A DNA stretch of 64,000 nucleotides, taken from Megascapheus bottae. Taxonomy: Eukaryota > Chordata > Mammalia > Rodentia > Geomyidae. Each line of letters opens with the position of its first letter. The first letter of the stretch is position 1. Under the pieces are notes generated by a model that worked only from the letters and a program-made list of their open reading frames with translations, did no database searches and was not told where the DNA came from. The position numbers were made by a program, and so were the translations under genes. The stretch lies in the NCBI GenBank assembly GCA_024803745.1, contig JANJXV010000004.1, positions 50,539,858-50,603,857 of the forward strand, read 5' to 3'. This document shows positions 46,306 to 57,005 of the stretch, in pieces.

Positions 46306-47424
46306 TGCACACCCTCTTATTACTAAAATAAGAACATTTCTTCACTGTATATTACTTTTGGTTCATATAAGCATTAACAAATCACAGTGGGTTGAAAACA
46401 GAGAATAAGTCATAGAAGCAATGTCTCTTCAACAGGATAAGAACTTGACAAACACTTTGAAATAGAAGCTCTTCAGTGACACATATCCAACATTTGTTTG
46501 GTTAAGAACTAATTTTGTCCTACCTAAATTCCATCTTTAAAAAATCAGAATTACATACAAAATATTCCAAGGGAAAGAAGGGCTAGCTTGAATATTTTTG
46601 GCTCAGACATATGCTGAAGTAGAGACTTCAGTGGCTTAAGAAGCAATTAGCTCAAGCCTTTGTAGTATGGCTTGCCACAGGCTTGGTGATACAGTATATT
46701 GGGGCCTCAATTATGGAGTTCCTGTTTTTAGTAAATAGCTGCCCTGTAGGTCACTAAGTGCTATTGCTGACAAGGTTGTATATGAGAAAGCTTTTATTTT
46801 AATAACCAGTGGCAACTTGCACTTATAAAGAACCTTCCATTTCTCGAAATCTCTCTTTAGTTCAGAACCGCAGTGCAGAATTGAGGTTACCTCTGGGAGA
46901 GTATACCCAAACCAATTATTAACAGGGGACTAAATGGGACATCAAAGCATAGGAGTTTCTGAGTAGAAAAAGGAAACCAAAACTTACTCTTACAAAATGT
47001 GGTTTGGTGTCTTTATGGTTATAGAGAACAAAGAGAACTTTGTTTTATAAATACATTTTGCATAAGATTGATACGTAATAACCTGTAGGTAAGGAAGCTC
47101 ATGTTATTCAAAAAGAAGAAATAAACTGTACGTTTCTTACATGGAATCTAGGTTGTAATTGTCCACTTTTAGGGTCATGGGTTTAGTGACATTGGGAAAG
47201 ATAATTAAATTATTTTGACCTGTTTTGATGGTTAAATTTGAAAATTATTTTCAGACCACTTTCTTTAATGGGAAACATACAGAAGCTGGAAAATGAATTG
47301 TTATTCATAAGGAAGCATACCTCCCCCCCAATAATAGTGTGTAAACTCAGGGATTTCTGTTTCTTTGGCTTACTTGCTCATGACTGGTGTTCTACTAGTC
47401 TGGATTTTTGTATATTAACTGGAG
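46306..47424. other. Unique sequence, no gene
   Basis: 46780-46930 has a mixed, non-repetitive composition. No exon seen, and the 47238-47429 frame shows no known domain. Confidence 0.45.
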
Positions 47425-47530
47425 ATTGAGTTTCAAAGGCTTTAATTCCAGAACTGCCTTCAAACTCTGGTCTTCTAGGTCTCTGCCTTCCAAGCATGTA
47501 GGATATCATAAGTGAGACCCTGAGGGTCAT
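47425..47530 (-). mobile_element. Degraded B1-like SINE, antisense
   Basis: TTCAAACTCTGGTCTTCTAG then GTCTCTGCCTTCCAAGCATG reads as a reversed B1 core, heavily mutated. Confidence 0.5.
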
Positions 47531-47566
47531 CTAAAAAAGCATAATTTAAGCTTCCTAAATGTATTT

Positions 47567-47641
47567 TAGGGGTACTCGGATTTGAACTCTGAGACATACT
47601 CATGCCAAGGAGATATTCACTTGAGGGAATTCTCCAGCCCT
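47567..47641 (-). mobile_element. Degraded tRNA-like (ID-type) SINE, antisense
   Basis: GGTACTCGGATTTGAACTCT through TTCTCCAGCCC keeps the box B and 5' end of a reversed ID-like monomer. Confidence 0.5.
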
Positions 47642-47668
47642 GTTTTTTTTTGTCATTTTGTTTTTTTT

Positions 47669-47787
47669 TTTGTTTTTGTTTTCATATATTTTTATTGTAA
47701 TTAATAGAAGGGTTACATGATATTTGCCAGATAGATGGTGCATCAATTCCCCTACATTGATACCCTTTCACATGTCAAAATGACCAA
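47669..47787 (-). mobile_element. Short L1 3' end, antisense, with TSD and junction filler
   Basis: T-rich reversed tail then ATTGTAATTAATAGAAGGGT to CCCTTTCACATGTC. GTCATTTTG plus eight T at 47652-47668 and 47788-47804 is the duplication. Between the L1 end and the right duplication lie AAAATGAC and CAA; AAAATGAC is the exact complement of the adjoining GTCATTTT. Confidence 0.9.
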
Positions 47788-47822
47788 GTCATTTTGTTTT
47801 TTTTAACAAGTTTTGTTTTGTG

Positions 47823-47848
47823 ATTGAAAGTATACTCATACTTTCAAT
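47823..47848. repeat. Perfect 11-bp inverted repeat
   Basis: ATTGAAAGTAT (47823-47833) and ATACTTTCAAT (47838-47848) with loop ACTC. Confidence 0.95.
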
Positions 47849-47860
47849 TTTACATTTATT

Positions 47861-47906
47861 GGGTGGATGGGTGGATACATAGATGGAGATAGAGATAGAG
47901 ATAGTG
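47861..47906. repeat. (GGAT)/(GATA)-type short array
   Basis: GGGTGGATGGGTGGATACAT followed by GGAGATAGAGATAGAGATAG. Confidence 0.8.
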
Positions 47907-47944
47907 ACTACTATAGGGTTGGATATTCATAAAGCCATAATCTT

Positions 47945-48455
47945 TTTTTCTAGTTTTTTAAATTTTTTTAATTGTTGGGGTAATGTACAGAGGGGTTACA
48001 GTTACATTCACCCCATAGCAGGTGCATTACTACTCACCCATTGATACCCCTTCTCATGTTCTGGTCCCTATTTCCCTCTCCTCACCTCCTCTCAACCATG
48101 TTGTTTTCCCCCTTCCCCTTACTATTTCAAATATATATATATATATATATATATAATATACCAGGTAACAAAGTCAGGTACAGTAACAATATGAGATTAA
48201 CTAAAGGACAACAAAGGAGAAGAGAAATAACATAGTACATTAAGAACAGCAGTCACAAGATCAAGTTCTTATTTCCAAATCTTAAGGATCCATTCATTTA
48301 GTCTCATCCTATATGACCTATGTACATAGGTTTTGAGCTATTGTAATCCTCTGCTAGGAAAGTCCTAGATGTGTACTAATTATTTCAAATGAGGGAAACT
48401 ATTGAGCCTAAGTTCCTTTGGATCTGGCTTACTTCACTTAATACGATATTTTCCA
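47945..48455 (-). mobile_element. L1 3' end variant, antisense
   Basis: TAATTGTTGGGGTAATGTAC then AGAGGGGTTACAGTTACATT is the terminus of a second L1 lineage, followed by the C-rich tract, a (TA)n array at 48129-48156 and 3'UTR up to CTTACTTCACTTAATACGAT. An 8-base CCATAATC at 47935-47942 and 48467-48474 could be a short TSD but is weak. Confidence 0.88.
48129..48156. repeat. (TA)n microsatellite
   Basis: 14 TA units inside the L1 3'UTR, in the position where other copies carry CAAATAAACA-type sequence. Confidence 0.93.
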
Positions 48456-48790
48456 GGCCCATAGACCCATAATCGTATCCTCTCCCTCATTTTGTGAATA
48501 GTACAATATTCTCACATAACAGGAGTCCCAAATGCAATTTTTTAAATCAACTACAAACCTGGAATTAAGAACAAAATGGTGAAACAAAGACAAAAGGCAA
48601 ATCAATGAAACAGTTGCATTGTCAGGATGATATGTTGTAAAGAAATTTAGGAATTGGGGGAGGAAACCTGGAAGGAAAAAAGAAAGAGGAGGTAACAATT
48701 TTTGACAAAAATGCACTCACTACCTTATATATGTGATTGTAACCCCAGTGTACATAGCCTTAACAATAAAACTAAATTAAAAAAAAAAAA
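48456..48790 (+). mobile_element. Old L1 3'UTR, sense
   Basis: AATGGTGAAACAAAGACAAA, GAATTGGGGGAGGAAACCTG and the terminal AACAATAAAACTAAATTAAA with a pure A run match the 3'UTR layout of the relic at 22416-23675. The tail-to-tail arrangement with the preceding antisense copy suggests separate insertions. Confidence 0.75.
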
Positions 48791-49829
48791 CCTTGGATTA
48801 CACAGATACATTCATCTGTCTTGTGTGTTGTTCTCTGACTTATACCCCCCCCCCAATTTCTACCCCAGTCCTAGTCTTTTCCTGTATTATCACTGTTTTA
48901 TCCTCCCTTGTATTAGACATTTAATTATTTTAGACTCTATATTTATGTGTGATCAAGCAAAATTTTTCTTTGTATCTGGCTCATTTCACTTAGAGTATTA
49001 GTCTTTACATTCAGTATTATGTGGCAAATGGCAAAATAATGTCCCTATCTATTTTATATACATAAAATATACAGATATTTTATGACATATGCATATATAA
49101 TTACATACATTTATAAGTATATGTATAATATACATATGATTAAATATATATGTATATTTATATATAATAAATGACATATACATATATAATAAATATAGTC
49201 AGGGTTAGAATGCACTTAAGTCACTGTTGATCACATATGGTGTGTGTGCTCAAATAGGATTATATGTGAATAAAGGGTTCCTATCACTTGGTATTTGTGA
49301 CTGCAACTTTTCTCTTTAATATGCCCTTTGTGCAATAGTTGCCTACCATATTTGGCATCAAAACGTGATGAACAGGATTGCAGCCTAGAGCAGTAAGTAG
49401 GTGAAGCTATATAGCCTAGGTTTGTGGTAGGCTATGGTAATAGTATTGTGTAGGAACTCCTATCAATTTTGTCTAGAGACATAATTACCTAACAAAGCCT
49501 TTCTCAGTAGGTATATTGAATGTTAAAATAGTACATTACTTTCTGTACTTGAATCATAATTTCATGTCTGCATGTATATCTACATAATTAGCTAAGTTCC
49601 AAATTAAGTAGAAAGGGGAAAAATAGCTAACTAAACCAAATTTAAAGAAAATGACATGTTATTTTAAGGTATTATGAACAGAGATAGGTAAGTGATAGAA
49701 ATTTCAAGTGTTTATGGAAATACATGATAGCAATAACAAAAATATCATTAAATTTTACTATATACATATAATAAATTAAAATAATTTGATAGGCAATTGT
49801 GAAGGAAAAAATTGAGATTTTCTTTTTGA
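48791..49829. other. Unique sequence with an AT-palindromic tract
   Basis: No gene or named repeat. A TATA/CATA-rich stretch occupies 49040-49200. Confidence 0.5.
49040..49200. repeat. TATA/CATA low-complexity tract
   Basis: ATACAGATATTTTATGACAT then ATGCATATATAATTACATAC-type sequence, similar in texture to 16165-16382. Confidence 0.8.
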
Positions 49830-50118
49830 ATGTCATTATCATTATCATCATTATCCCATTTGTACAGAGGGGGTTTCAATTCAATACATCATTTACGAGT
49901 ATAATGTATATTGGTCAGTGTCATTGATCCCATCATTTCCCCTCATCTTTCTTAACCCCACTGAGACCCTCAAAGTATCAAATTCCATTTTTGCATATGT
50001 ACATTGAATATTATGACTGTATTTGCATTCGCCCACCTTTCCTCTTTCCATTCATCTGTTCCTCCTTCCTTTGATATCATCTCCCTGTGACAAAATATGC
50101 TTATCATTTTATTATACT
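49830..50118 (-). mobile_element. Old L1 3' end variant, antisense
   Basis: CCATTTGTACAGAGGGGGTT then TCAATTCAATACATC, and the C/T-rich CCCACCTTTCCTCTTTCCAT, suggest a reversed old L1 3'UTR. Diverged, with approximate borders; an IDL-Geo SINE follows. Confidence 0.55.
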
Positions 50119-50123
50119 GTAAG

Positions 50124-50311
50124 TTAGGGCTAGGAGTTGGTCTAGTGGTAGAGTGCTTGCCTAGCATGCACAAAGACCCGGGTTTGATTTCTTGGTACCG
50201 CATACATAGAAAAAAGCTGGAAATGCTGCTATGGCTCAACTGGTTGGGCTTGAGAAAGCCCAAGGACAGTGGTCAAGCTCTGAGTTCAAGCCTCAGGACT
50301 GGCAAAAAAAT
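50124..50311 (+). mobile_element. Dimeric SINE, IDL-Geo-like
   Basis: AGGGCTAGGAGTTGGTCTAG then GAGTGCTTGCCTAGCATGCA; the right monomer lost about 13 bases at its box A (CAACTGGTTGGGCTTGAGAA). Opposing frames here are repeat-derived. Confidence 0.95.
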
Positions 50312-51429
50312 AATTAAGTAAACTGTCATTCAAAGAAGTTAGACCATTCTTCCTTTGAATATCTCATATATTAATTAATAAGTTTGTGTTAGTGAACTTT
50401 GCTTTGTGAACTTTGTTTAGGTGACCTATAGCCATAAAGAAAGTTTGAGGACCGAATACAGAAATTCAGCGAAACATGCTGATAAATCAAGGGTTTGAGT
50501 GCGGAAGGGGAAACAGATTCTATTGCAGAGTAAGTGCTAGTGGGTGCATTGGGTACTTACCAAGGTAGAGCATGTTTAATACTGTCAGAATAGTTTATTT
50601 GAAAGTATTAAAAGAGAAATTGAACTCTATCGAAGTTCTTTTAAAGGCTGAGAATGAGAGTGATTGGAATATATTGTATATATACATGAAAATTTCACAA
50701 TAAGGTATCTCCCTAGGGTATAAGTAATATAAACTCAAAGAAAATAGAAAATATGTTTAATGAAATTGACTACAAACCAATGTCATATGTACTTGGCAAA
50801 GTAGTAGTATTCCGTTTGTATATTTTAAAGAGTGAGGATTACAATGTCATACAACCAAACTGTGAAACTGAACAAATGAGTATTATAAACTATTGAATAA
50901 ATTAAGGAAATGTACAAAATGAACAGTCAGTAACCTTTTTAAAACACACTGACCAATAATAAGTATATTTTAAATATCATAGAAGAAATGTGACCTAGAA
51001 CACATAAAATGGGAAATATTTGTCTAATCTTTGTTAAAATATAGATGTATAAAGCTACATAGTCTTTTAATAATACCTATAAGAAGTTGCTTTTACATTT
51101 GAAATTTGAGAACACACATATAAGTGCAAAATAATTCAACCTACCATTTTCCACAATTATTTACTTGCCTGGAAATTATTTACTTACCTAGAAACTGGGA
51201 GCTACGTGGTAGGACTCAGCCAGTGAGTAGTTTGCATGAAGTTCAGTGATATTACCTAGCATATGCGAGACCTCAAGTTTCAGAAATTTGAAAATGACAA
51301 AGAAATTGAAATGAAAAATACTTGAATGAGTTTTTTTTTTCTGGAAGCAGTGATATAGGGAAAAATACTTTCTTTTTATCATTAGAATGTATAAAATCCT
51401 CAACCAGAATTTACCCACATTTTTTTTTA

Positions 51430-51553
51430 ATTTCTCGGTTTCTCTGTTCTCAGTCTCTGTTTCTCCCTCTCTTGTTTTCTCTATGTGCTCTTTCTGTGTG
51501 ATTCTGCCTATCTGTCACTCTCTCTTTTGTTCTTTCTGTCTCTCTTCCTTATT
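51430..51553. repeat. CT-rich low-complexity tract
   Basis: TCTCTGTTCTCAGTCTCTGT-type pyrimidine-biased sequence for about 120 bases. Confidence 0.75.
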
Positions 51554-51979
51554 TCAAAGCTGTTAACTCTTAACTATTTAAAAGATGACAATTTAAGAAG
51601 CCAATCTGGTTGTAAATATAGAGTCATATGCTTCATTTAAGTTTAACAAGATGTGTAATCAAAGAAAAAATATTGTTATCTACCACATTAATTGTATATA
51701 TGCATTGAAGATGCTTATTATAAACTTAAATGTAAATATAATAATTAATAAGCAAAAATTAATATTCAGAACTGATAAGCCACAATTTACATGACCTGTT
51801 TTCTACATTATAAATATTTTATTGGTTTATAAAATGAAAAAGTTTAGCTATAAATTTATTATTTAATATGTTTTAAATTATATATACAGGAAAACACCCT
51901 CCTTAATGAGGATCAAATGATGACGCCCATCAGAAAAAAAATGTTTTTGCGAATGTTCTTAATTTTAGATTATAAGTAT

Positions 51980-52031
51980 TTATAGATAATTCAATGTTTT
52001 TTCCAATGTTTTATAGATAAATCAATGTTTT
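51980..52031. repeat. Imperfect 21-bp direct duplication
   Basis: TTATAGATAA(T/A)TCAATGTTTT at 51980-52000 and 52011-52031: 20 of 21 positions agree, with period 31. Confidence 0.9.
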
Positions 52032-54517
52032 GTATGTCAATAATTTTGACAGGCCTCAAATCTAACCAGCCTTAAACCATTGTCGCTGATATCTTGCCCA
52101 TTTAAGGGACAAAAGGAATTCATATTACATAAAGTAATGTAATATATTCCATCCTCAGTCCATAGTTACACTCTAGGCTATATTGTCATCTCCACATTCA
52201 AAATCATAGTATATTAAGACTTTTTCCACAGCTAACATCCTTGATGTTGACATCTTCTTGTTACTGAATAGATCACAGCACGGAATTCAATTACAGCAAG
52301 TCTGCTCTGTCATTGCACCTGTCTGCTTGCACGGGAAATGATTTGTAAATTGGGCTTTATCTTTCCCGTCCCATAAATCTCCTGGTCGTAATTGACACTT
52401 GTCAGCATAGATGAATAGTGGGAGAAAGAAAACAGGAAGTAAACGAGTAACCCACCTGGGAAAGTGATGTCTTGTTGCCATTGAGATCATTTACAAACAG
52501 CAGTACCTAGGGGCCAGAGTTTTTATCCATAAGCAGGTGGCACACCGTTTGCTATTCAAAAATACAATAGCAGAACTGAATCATAACGAAGGTAGACAAA
52601 GGCATGATATTTAATACATAGAGATTTTTTTAGAGAATAGAAACATGTTTTCCAAAGCAATTGATGCCACTCTTTACTAGTTTGTGATACTTTCATAGTG
52701 CCATTACACATGTGTAAGTATCAGGTTGGTTTCTGACCTGTCAAAATGTATTCATGAAGCAGGCATTTTGGCTGTCTGGGGACTTGATATTGTCACTTGT
52801 TATACAATTTAACATCCGTTCAAAGTTGTTTGATGCCAGTGTTGACAGATTGGTTTTTAACAGACATAAAAATGATGATATTTTCTTTCAAATGTCAAAC
52901 AAAGAAACAGGGGATTCTGTAAAGATGATCTTGGGAGCTAAAAGAAATCCATAAAGACATGGCAGATAAAACCTCATTTGCTTAAGGGACTAACCTTACA
53001 TCTCTTTCTGCAGTTTATCTCAAATTTTAAAATACCCATATTTTAAGGCCAGTAAAAATACTTCAGAATCTATAAAGTCTTGACATTAAGGCCAATTGTT
53101 ACCAAAATTGCAATTGTTTGAAGTAAAAATATAAGCACATGAGCTTAAAGGATAACAGATTGAAAATTTTGCAAGTTAAATTAGGAAGTTGAATTATTAT
53201 CAAAATTCATCATATTATATATACATGTGTGCCTTTACACGTGGTATTTCCTGCATTACATATGATTTTAAAATAATTTAATTCTCAGGCTTGCATAATT
53301 TTACAACTTTTTTACTGTTCTATTTAGTCTGAAAGATGGTTTTGTCATTTTTCTGGAAATACTGTCTATCGTTTATTTGAAATATTATATAATCTCAAAT
53401 TGTTTTTTCAACATTATGATTTATCAGTATCTTCTACCTTATATGGGTACTATTTCACCTTTCCTCTTTGCTTCCAGAAATCAACATGAATACAGAAAGC
53501 TTCCATGTCCTTTGAGATAGAGAGGAAATCATTAGGAATGGGCTTTATGACACGAGGGTATATTTATCTTGCATACCTCCTCATCACTGTCTCCTCTGTC
53601 TCTTCCCTGTGGTTCTGTTGTTTGTCTGTTTACCTGGTGTTTACATAGATTGTTAGCATTGCTATCATTATACTATAAACTGAAAGCTTGTCCAATGAAG
53701 TTAAGTTGCTTTTATGTATGTTATCATTGGGGTAAAATAACTGATCTATATGCACTTACATTAGTGTGGTGGGCTTGTAAACACAGCAGGGAAACTCTTG
53801 GATATTGAGGGTAAGCAATAGGTACTAATAGCATAGTAGAGTGGTTTTCAGTAACCTTGTATCAGGGTCAGCCTGGTCATGGAGATATAGAATCAAAAAA
53901 AAGAGAAACGTGACAAAAACAACCCCAAACCTACTTAATGCATGCACAGGTACAAAAATGCATGAACATTTTTGCTTCCTCTCCCTTAATTTATGAATAG
54001 GAACAAGTATGTTTGTGATTCTTCTTTGAACTAGTCTCAATTTTCTAGATTTAAATGTTTAAAATATAAAGATCCTTTCAAAACTTAAGGTAATTTTGAG
54101 AATTAAATGTATAGTAACTCTTGTATTCGTATATAAGAAAAATGTTTTAAGACTTCTTGAGTTAGTTGCCTTGTTTATACAAATGTCAGAAATCTTTTTG
54201 TGTCTTCCACCGGTATGTATAAAGCTCCTGTGTGGTGTACAGAAGTGTGTCCATAAAATAAACACAGCTCTTACCCCTACTCGAATTCTGGTACAGAGAG
54301 AATGCATATTAACAGCTAATTGCCATAATCTAAGCACATACCATCTAAAAGACTTGGAACTTGCAACTTGCTTGAATTTGTCAAAGAGAAGTTTATCAAT
54401 ATACAAGGGTATTTAGATTTCCATACAAAACAAACTGGGCAGATATAATAAAGATACATTAAATTACATGGGCAGAGAGAGAAAAGAGAGCTACTTCCCT
54501 GTTAAAATGAATTAGGC

Positions 54518-54622
54518 AAGTCAGGCATAGTGGTGCATGTCTGTAATCCTGGCAGGAAGAAAATTATGTTGAGGCCCCCTGGGCTACATGTGATATCCTG
54601 TTTCAGAAAAATCAAAGTAAAA
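54518..54622 (+). mobile_element. B1-type monomer SINE
   Basis: CAGGCATAGTGGTGCATGTC then TGTAATCCTGGCAGGAAG and CCCCTGGGCTACATGTGATA with an A-rich tail. It is a single 7SL-derived monomer without the tRNA-like partner, so it differs from the dimers elsewhere. Confidence 0.8.
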
Positions 54623-54744
54623 AAAGAATCAAGACATTTTACAATTCTGGTATAAAGGTATATGAAGGGAATACCAAAGTGACGCTGGGGGAGTAAACCG
54701 AGGTAATATATGACAGACCTTGTAACTTGTGCAAATATTGTGAC

Positions 54745-54915
54745 AGCTAACTATTATTATATACTCACTGTGTGAAAGGCATCCCATCTTTTCTCATGTG
54801 ATGCTTTCAACAGGCTCTTACAGCTTTACTGTTTCTGCCTTCGTGTTGAGAGAACTGAGACTCGATGTAATGAAATACAACAGAAGTTGCCCAACATTGG
54901 CCAATTCCTAGGAAG
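54745..54915 (-). mobile_element. Probable MIR element, antisense
   Basis: TATACTCACTGTGTGAAAGG, TTCTCATGTGATGCTTTCAA, GAGAACTGAGACTCGATGTA and AGAAGTTGCCCAACATTGGC follow the reversed MIR order (end, core, and the ctgaggc...ttgccca block). Confidence 0.65.
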
Positions 54916-55432
54916 TTTTACAGTATCCTAAAACGTAGTCATGGTGTCTGTCTCAGAACCATCACCCTAGATGGTATAAAAGTGTTGTTGAGTTATGTAT
55001 TCAAATCAATTAGCAAAGAAAATTCAGCATCATTAGGAGATATACAATTTATAATAAACCCCCAGAGTTAAGCATATACTATGTTTAGTCAATATTTTCT
55101 TTACTTTAGAATTTGATTTTATATGGAATTTGAAATTTCATAGAGCTCATCTCAGTTTATGTTTTCCATGAAGATAAAAAGAAATTACATGGAACATAAT
55201 AATGGAATAAGACAGGCTGCTCACCACCTTCGTGCTTTCCCACATAGACTGATCTCTGTGAAATTAACAGTTTCACGGTTTAAATATACTAGATGTACTA
55301 TATTAATCTTAAATTTAAAGTTTGAATTAGAATAGAATACTTTAAATATACTTAAAATACATATTTCATATGATAGGTGCTTATATAGTTTAGGTGATAT
55401 GCTCGATTTAAGTGATATGTTTGGACCTAATT
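54916..55432. other. Unique sequence, no gene
   Basis: AT-rich, with nothing recognised. Confidence 0.5.
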
Positions 55433-55618
55433 TTTTTTTTTTTTTGCCAGTCCTGAGGCTTTAGCTCAGGACTTGGTCTTTTTCCTCAAGGCTAGAACTC
55501 TATCAGTTAGCCACAGCATCACTTCCAGCTTTCTCTATGTATGTGGTACTTAGGAATTAAACCCCAATCTTAGTGCATGTTAGACAAGCACTCTACCACT
55601 AGGCCAAACTTCCAGCCT
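55433..55618 (-). mobile_element. Dimeric SINE, IDL-Geo-like, antisense
   Basis: A T run, TTTGCCAGTCCTGAGGCTTT, linker ACTTCCAGCTTTCTCTATGT, and reversed left monomer CAAGCACTCTACCACTAGGC. Confidence 0.95.
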
Positions 55619-55814
55619 CCTTAATGTGTTTTGGAAAGTTTTCATACATTTCTCTAATTTCCTTCCTTATACTACATTTTATCAAAAATTCAGCATGCTA
55701 GATCATCTCCATTCTTTGCCTTTTGAAAAAGTGGCTATTTTGTCAGTTTAATTTTATATTATCTATGAATAGTTGTACAAAAAGATTTCAGTTGAACAAA
55801 GTAGCTTTTTTGAT

Positions 55815-55985
55815 ATTTTTTGTTAAAGACTTTATTAACATAGATTTTTACATCATATTTCAAATGACGTGTTTAACAAACAAGTACTCAAAAAAGGAAT
55901 CTCTATATACAATCACTGGCATGCGTCTTGGTTAAAATCACCTCTTCCGCCATTCTCCTGCATCTTTTTGTAACCCCACCCATCC
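55815..55985 (-). mobile_element. Unidentified polyadenylated retrosequence, copy 2
   Basis: Longer copy of the sequence at 10889-11003. On the minus strand it ends with AATAAAGTCTTTAAC and an A-rich run. The part unique to this copy (55925-55985) includes CCTCTTCCGCCATTCTCCTG and CCCCACCCATCCCCCAAGCT; read in reverse, the latter is a G-rich tract such as LINE 3'UTRs often carry. Confidence 0.6.
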
Positions 55986-56805
55986 CCCAAGCTGTGTTTT
56001 TCAGACAAAGAGTGTATTGGCCAATTTCTTGTTTTTCTTTTCATTCCTTTCATCCTTCATATTATTTATATTTTTCAGATGAACAATTTGTACCTTAGAA
56101 CAGTGACAAAAGTAAAAAAAAAGAGGATGTAAATGAGAAAGAGAGAGAGAGAAAGACAGAGGGGATGTAAGCTTTTTGATGTGATTTCAGAGCTTCTGAG
56201 TGGCCTAGAGGCATCTATAGCGTAGTATATTTTTTTTTGTTTTTCAGAAACAACCAAATATACTTATGAAGAATTACCCAACCATTTGTTATATTGCTAG
56301 AGTTTAATCTAATGTATGATCAATAAAATTTAATTTAATTGTAAGATACTTTTCCACTTCATTCTGGAACATGATTGAATTACACTCCATCTAGGTGACA
56401 CACATTGAAATGTGCATGTGTTAATGATTTATATCCGTCTTGTCTCAGTGTCCAAGTGTTCCAGGAATTTTACCCTAGGAATAATACACAAAACAATTTT
56501 CCATCTGGATCAAGGGGAAGCAGCAAACAATAATTCTTAACTTTTTAGAAATGTTTAACGGACACATAAAATTAGAACCTGTTGGAAACACCAAGAAATT
56601 GTTCAGTGTGTCTATACTAATCACATTTTAGGAGTAATATCAAAATCTTCCAGTTTTTCTTTGAGATATTCAGTATTTTATCTATAATTAATAATGTTTT
56701 CTTAGTCCTTGAACGCATAACCTGGTGGTCTAGCACCAAAAAACGGTTCCCAATATCCTGTTTAATTTATTTGGCAGTTTTTGTCAAATTATTATTACTT
56801 GTTTT
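55986..56805. other. Unique sequence, no gene
   Basis: Contains a (GA)-rich patch at 56134-56164; otherwise nothing recognised. Confidence 0.45.
56134..56164. repeat. (GA)n-rich tract
   Basis: GAGAAAGAGAGAGAGAGAAA followed by GACAGAGGGG. Confidence 0.85.
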
Positions 56806-57005
56806 GTGTGTGCTAGAGGCCTCATGTTCTTGCCAAGTTTTTCTGCTCGTGGGTGACACTAACACTTGAACCAAATATGCAGTTCACAGCTTTTACTGTT
56901 TCATTGGAGATAAGATTCTCTAGGTTGTGGCTTTCAGGCTAGTTTTAAACCTCAGTTCTCAAACCTCATCATCACAACTAGACAGGATTACAAGTACAGA
57001 CTACT
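56806..57005 (-). mobile_element. Degraded dimeric SINE, B1-dID-like, antisense
   Basis: ACTAACACTTGAACCAAATA (right monomer), GGAGATAAGATTCTCTAGGT (linker) and GACAGGATTACAAGTACAGA (reversed B1 start). Many substitutions. Confidence 0.75.

Larger units (their letters stand above)
50312..54517. other. Mostly unique sequence with a candidate regulatory block
   Basis: No SINE or L1 recognised over 4.2 kb. A CT-rich tract sits at 51430-51553 and an imperfect 21-bp duplication at 51980-52031. 52260-52500 retains at least five CpGs in a CpG-poor setting. Overlapping frames on both strands at 54059-54416 have no recognisable protein. Confidence 0.5.

Noticed and set aside
54059..54416. Overlapping 106- and 115-codon open frames on opposite strands
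   Set aside because: No recognisable domain, no splice context and low-complexity residue use. In AT-rich unique DNA two such frames can occur by chance. Conservation or transcript data would be needed to revive the idea.
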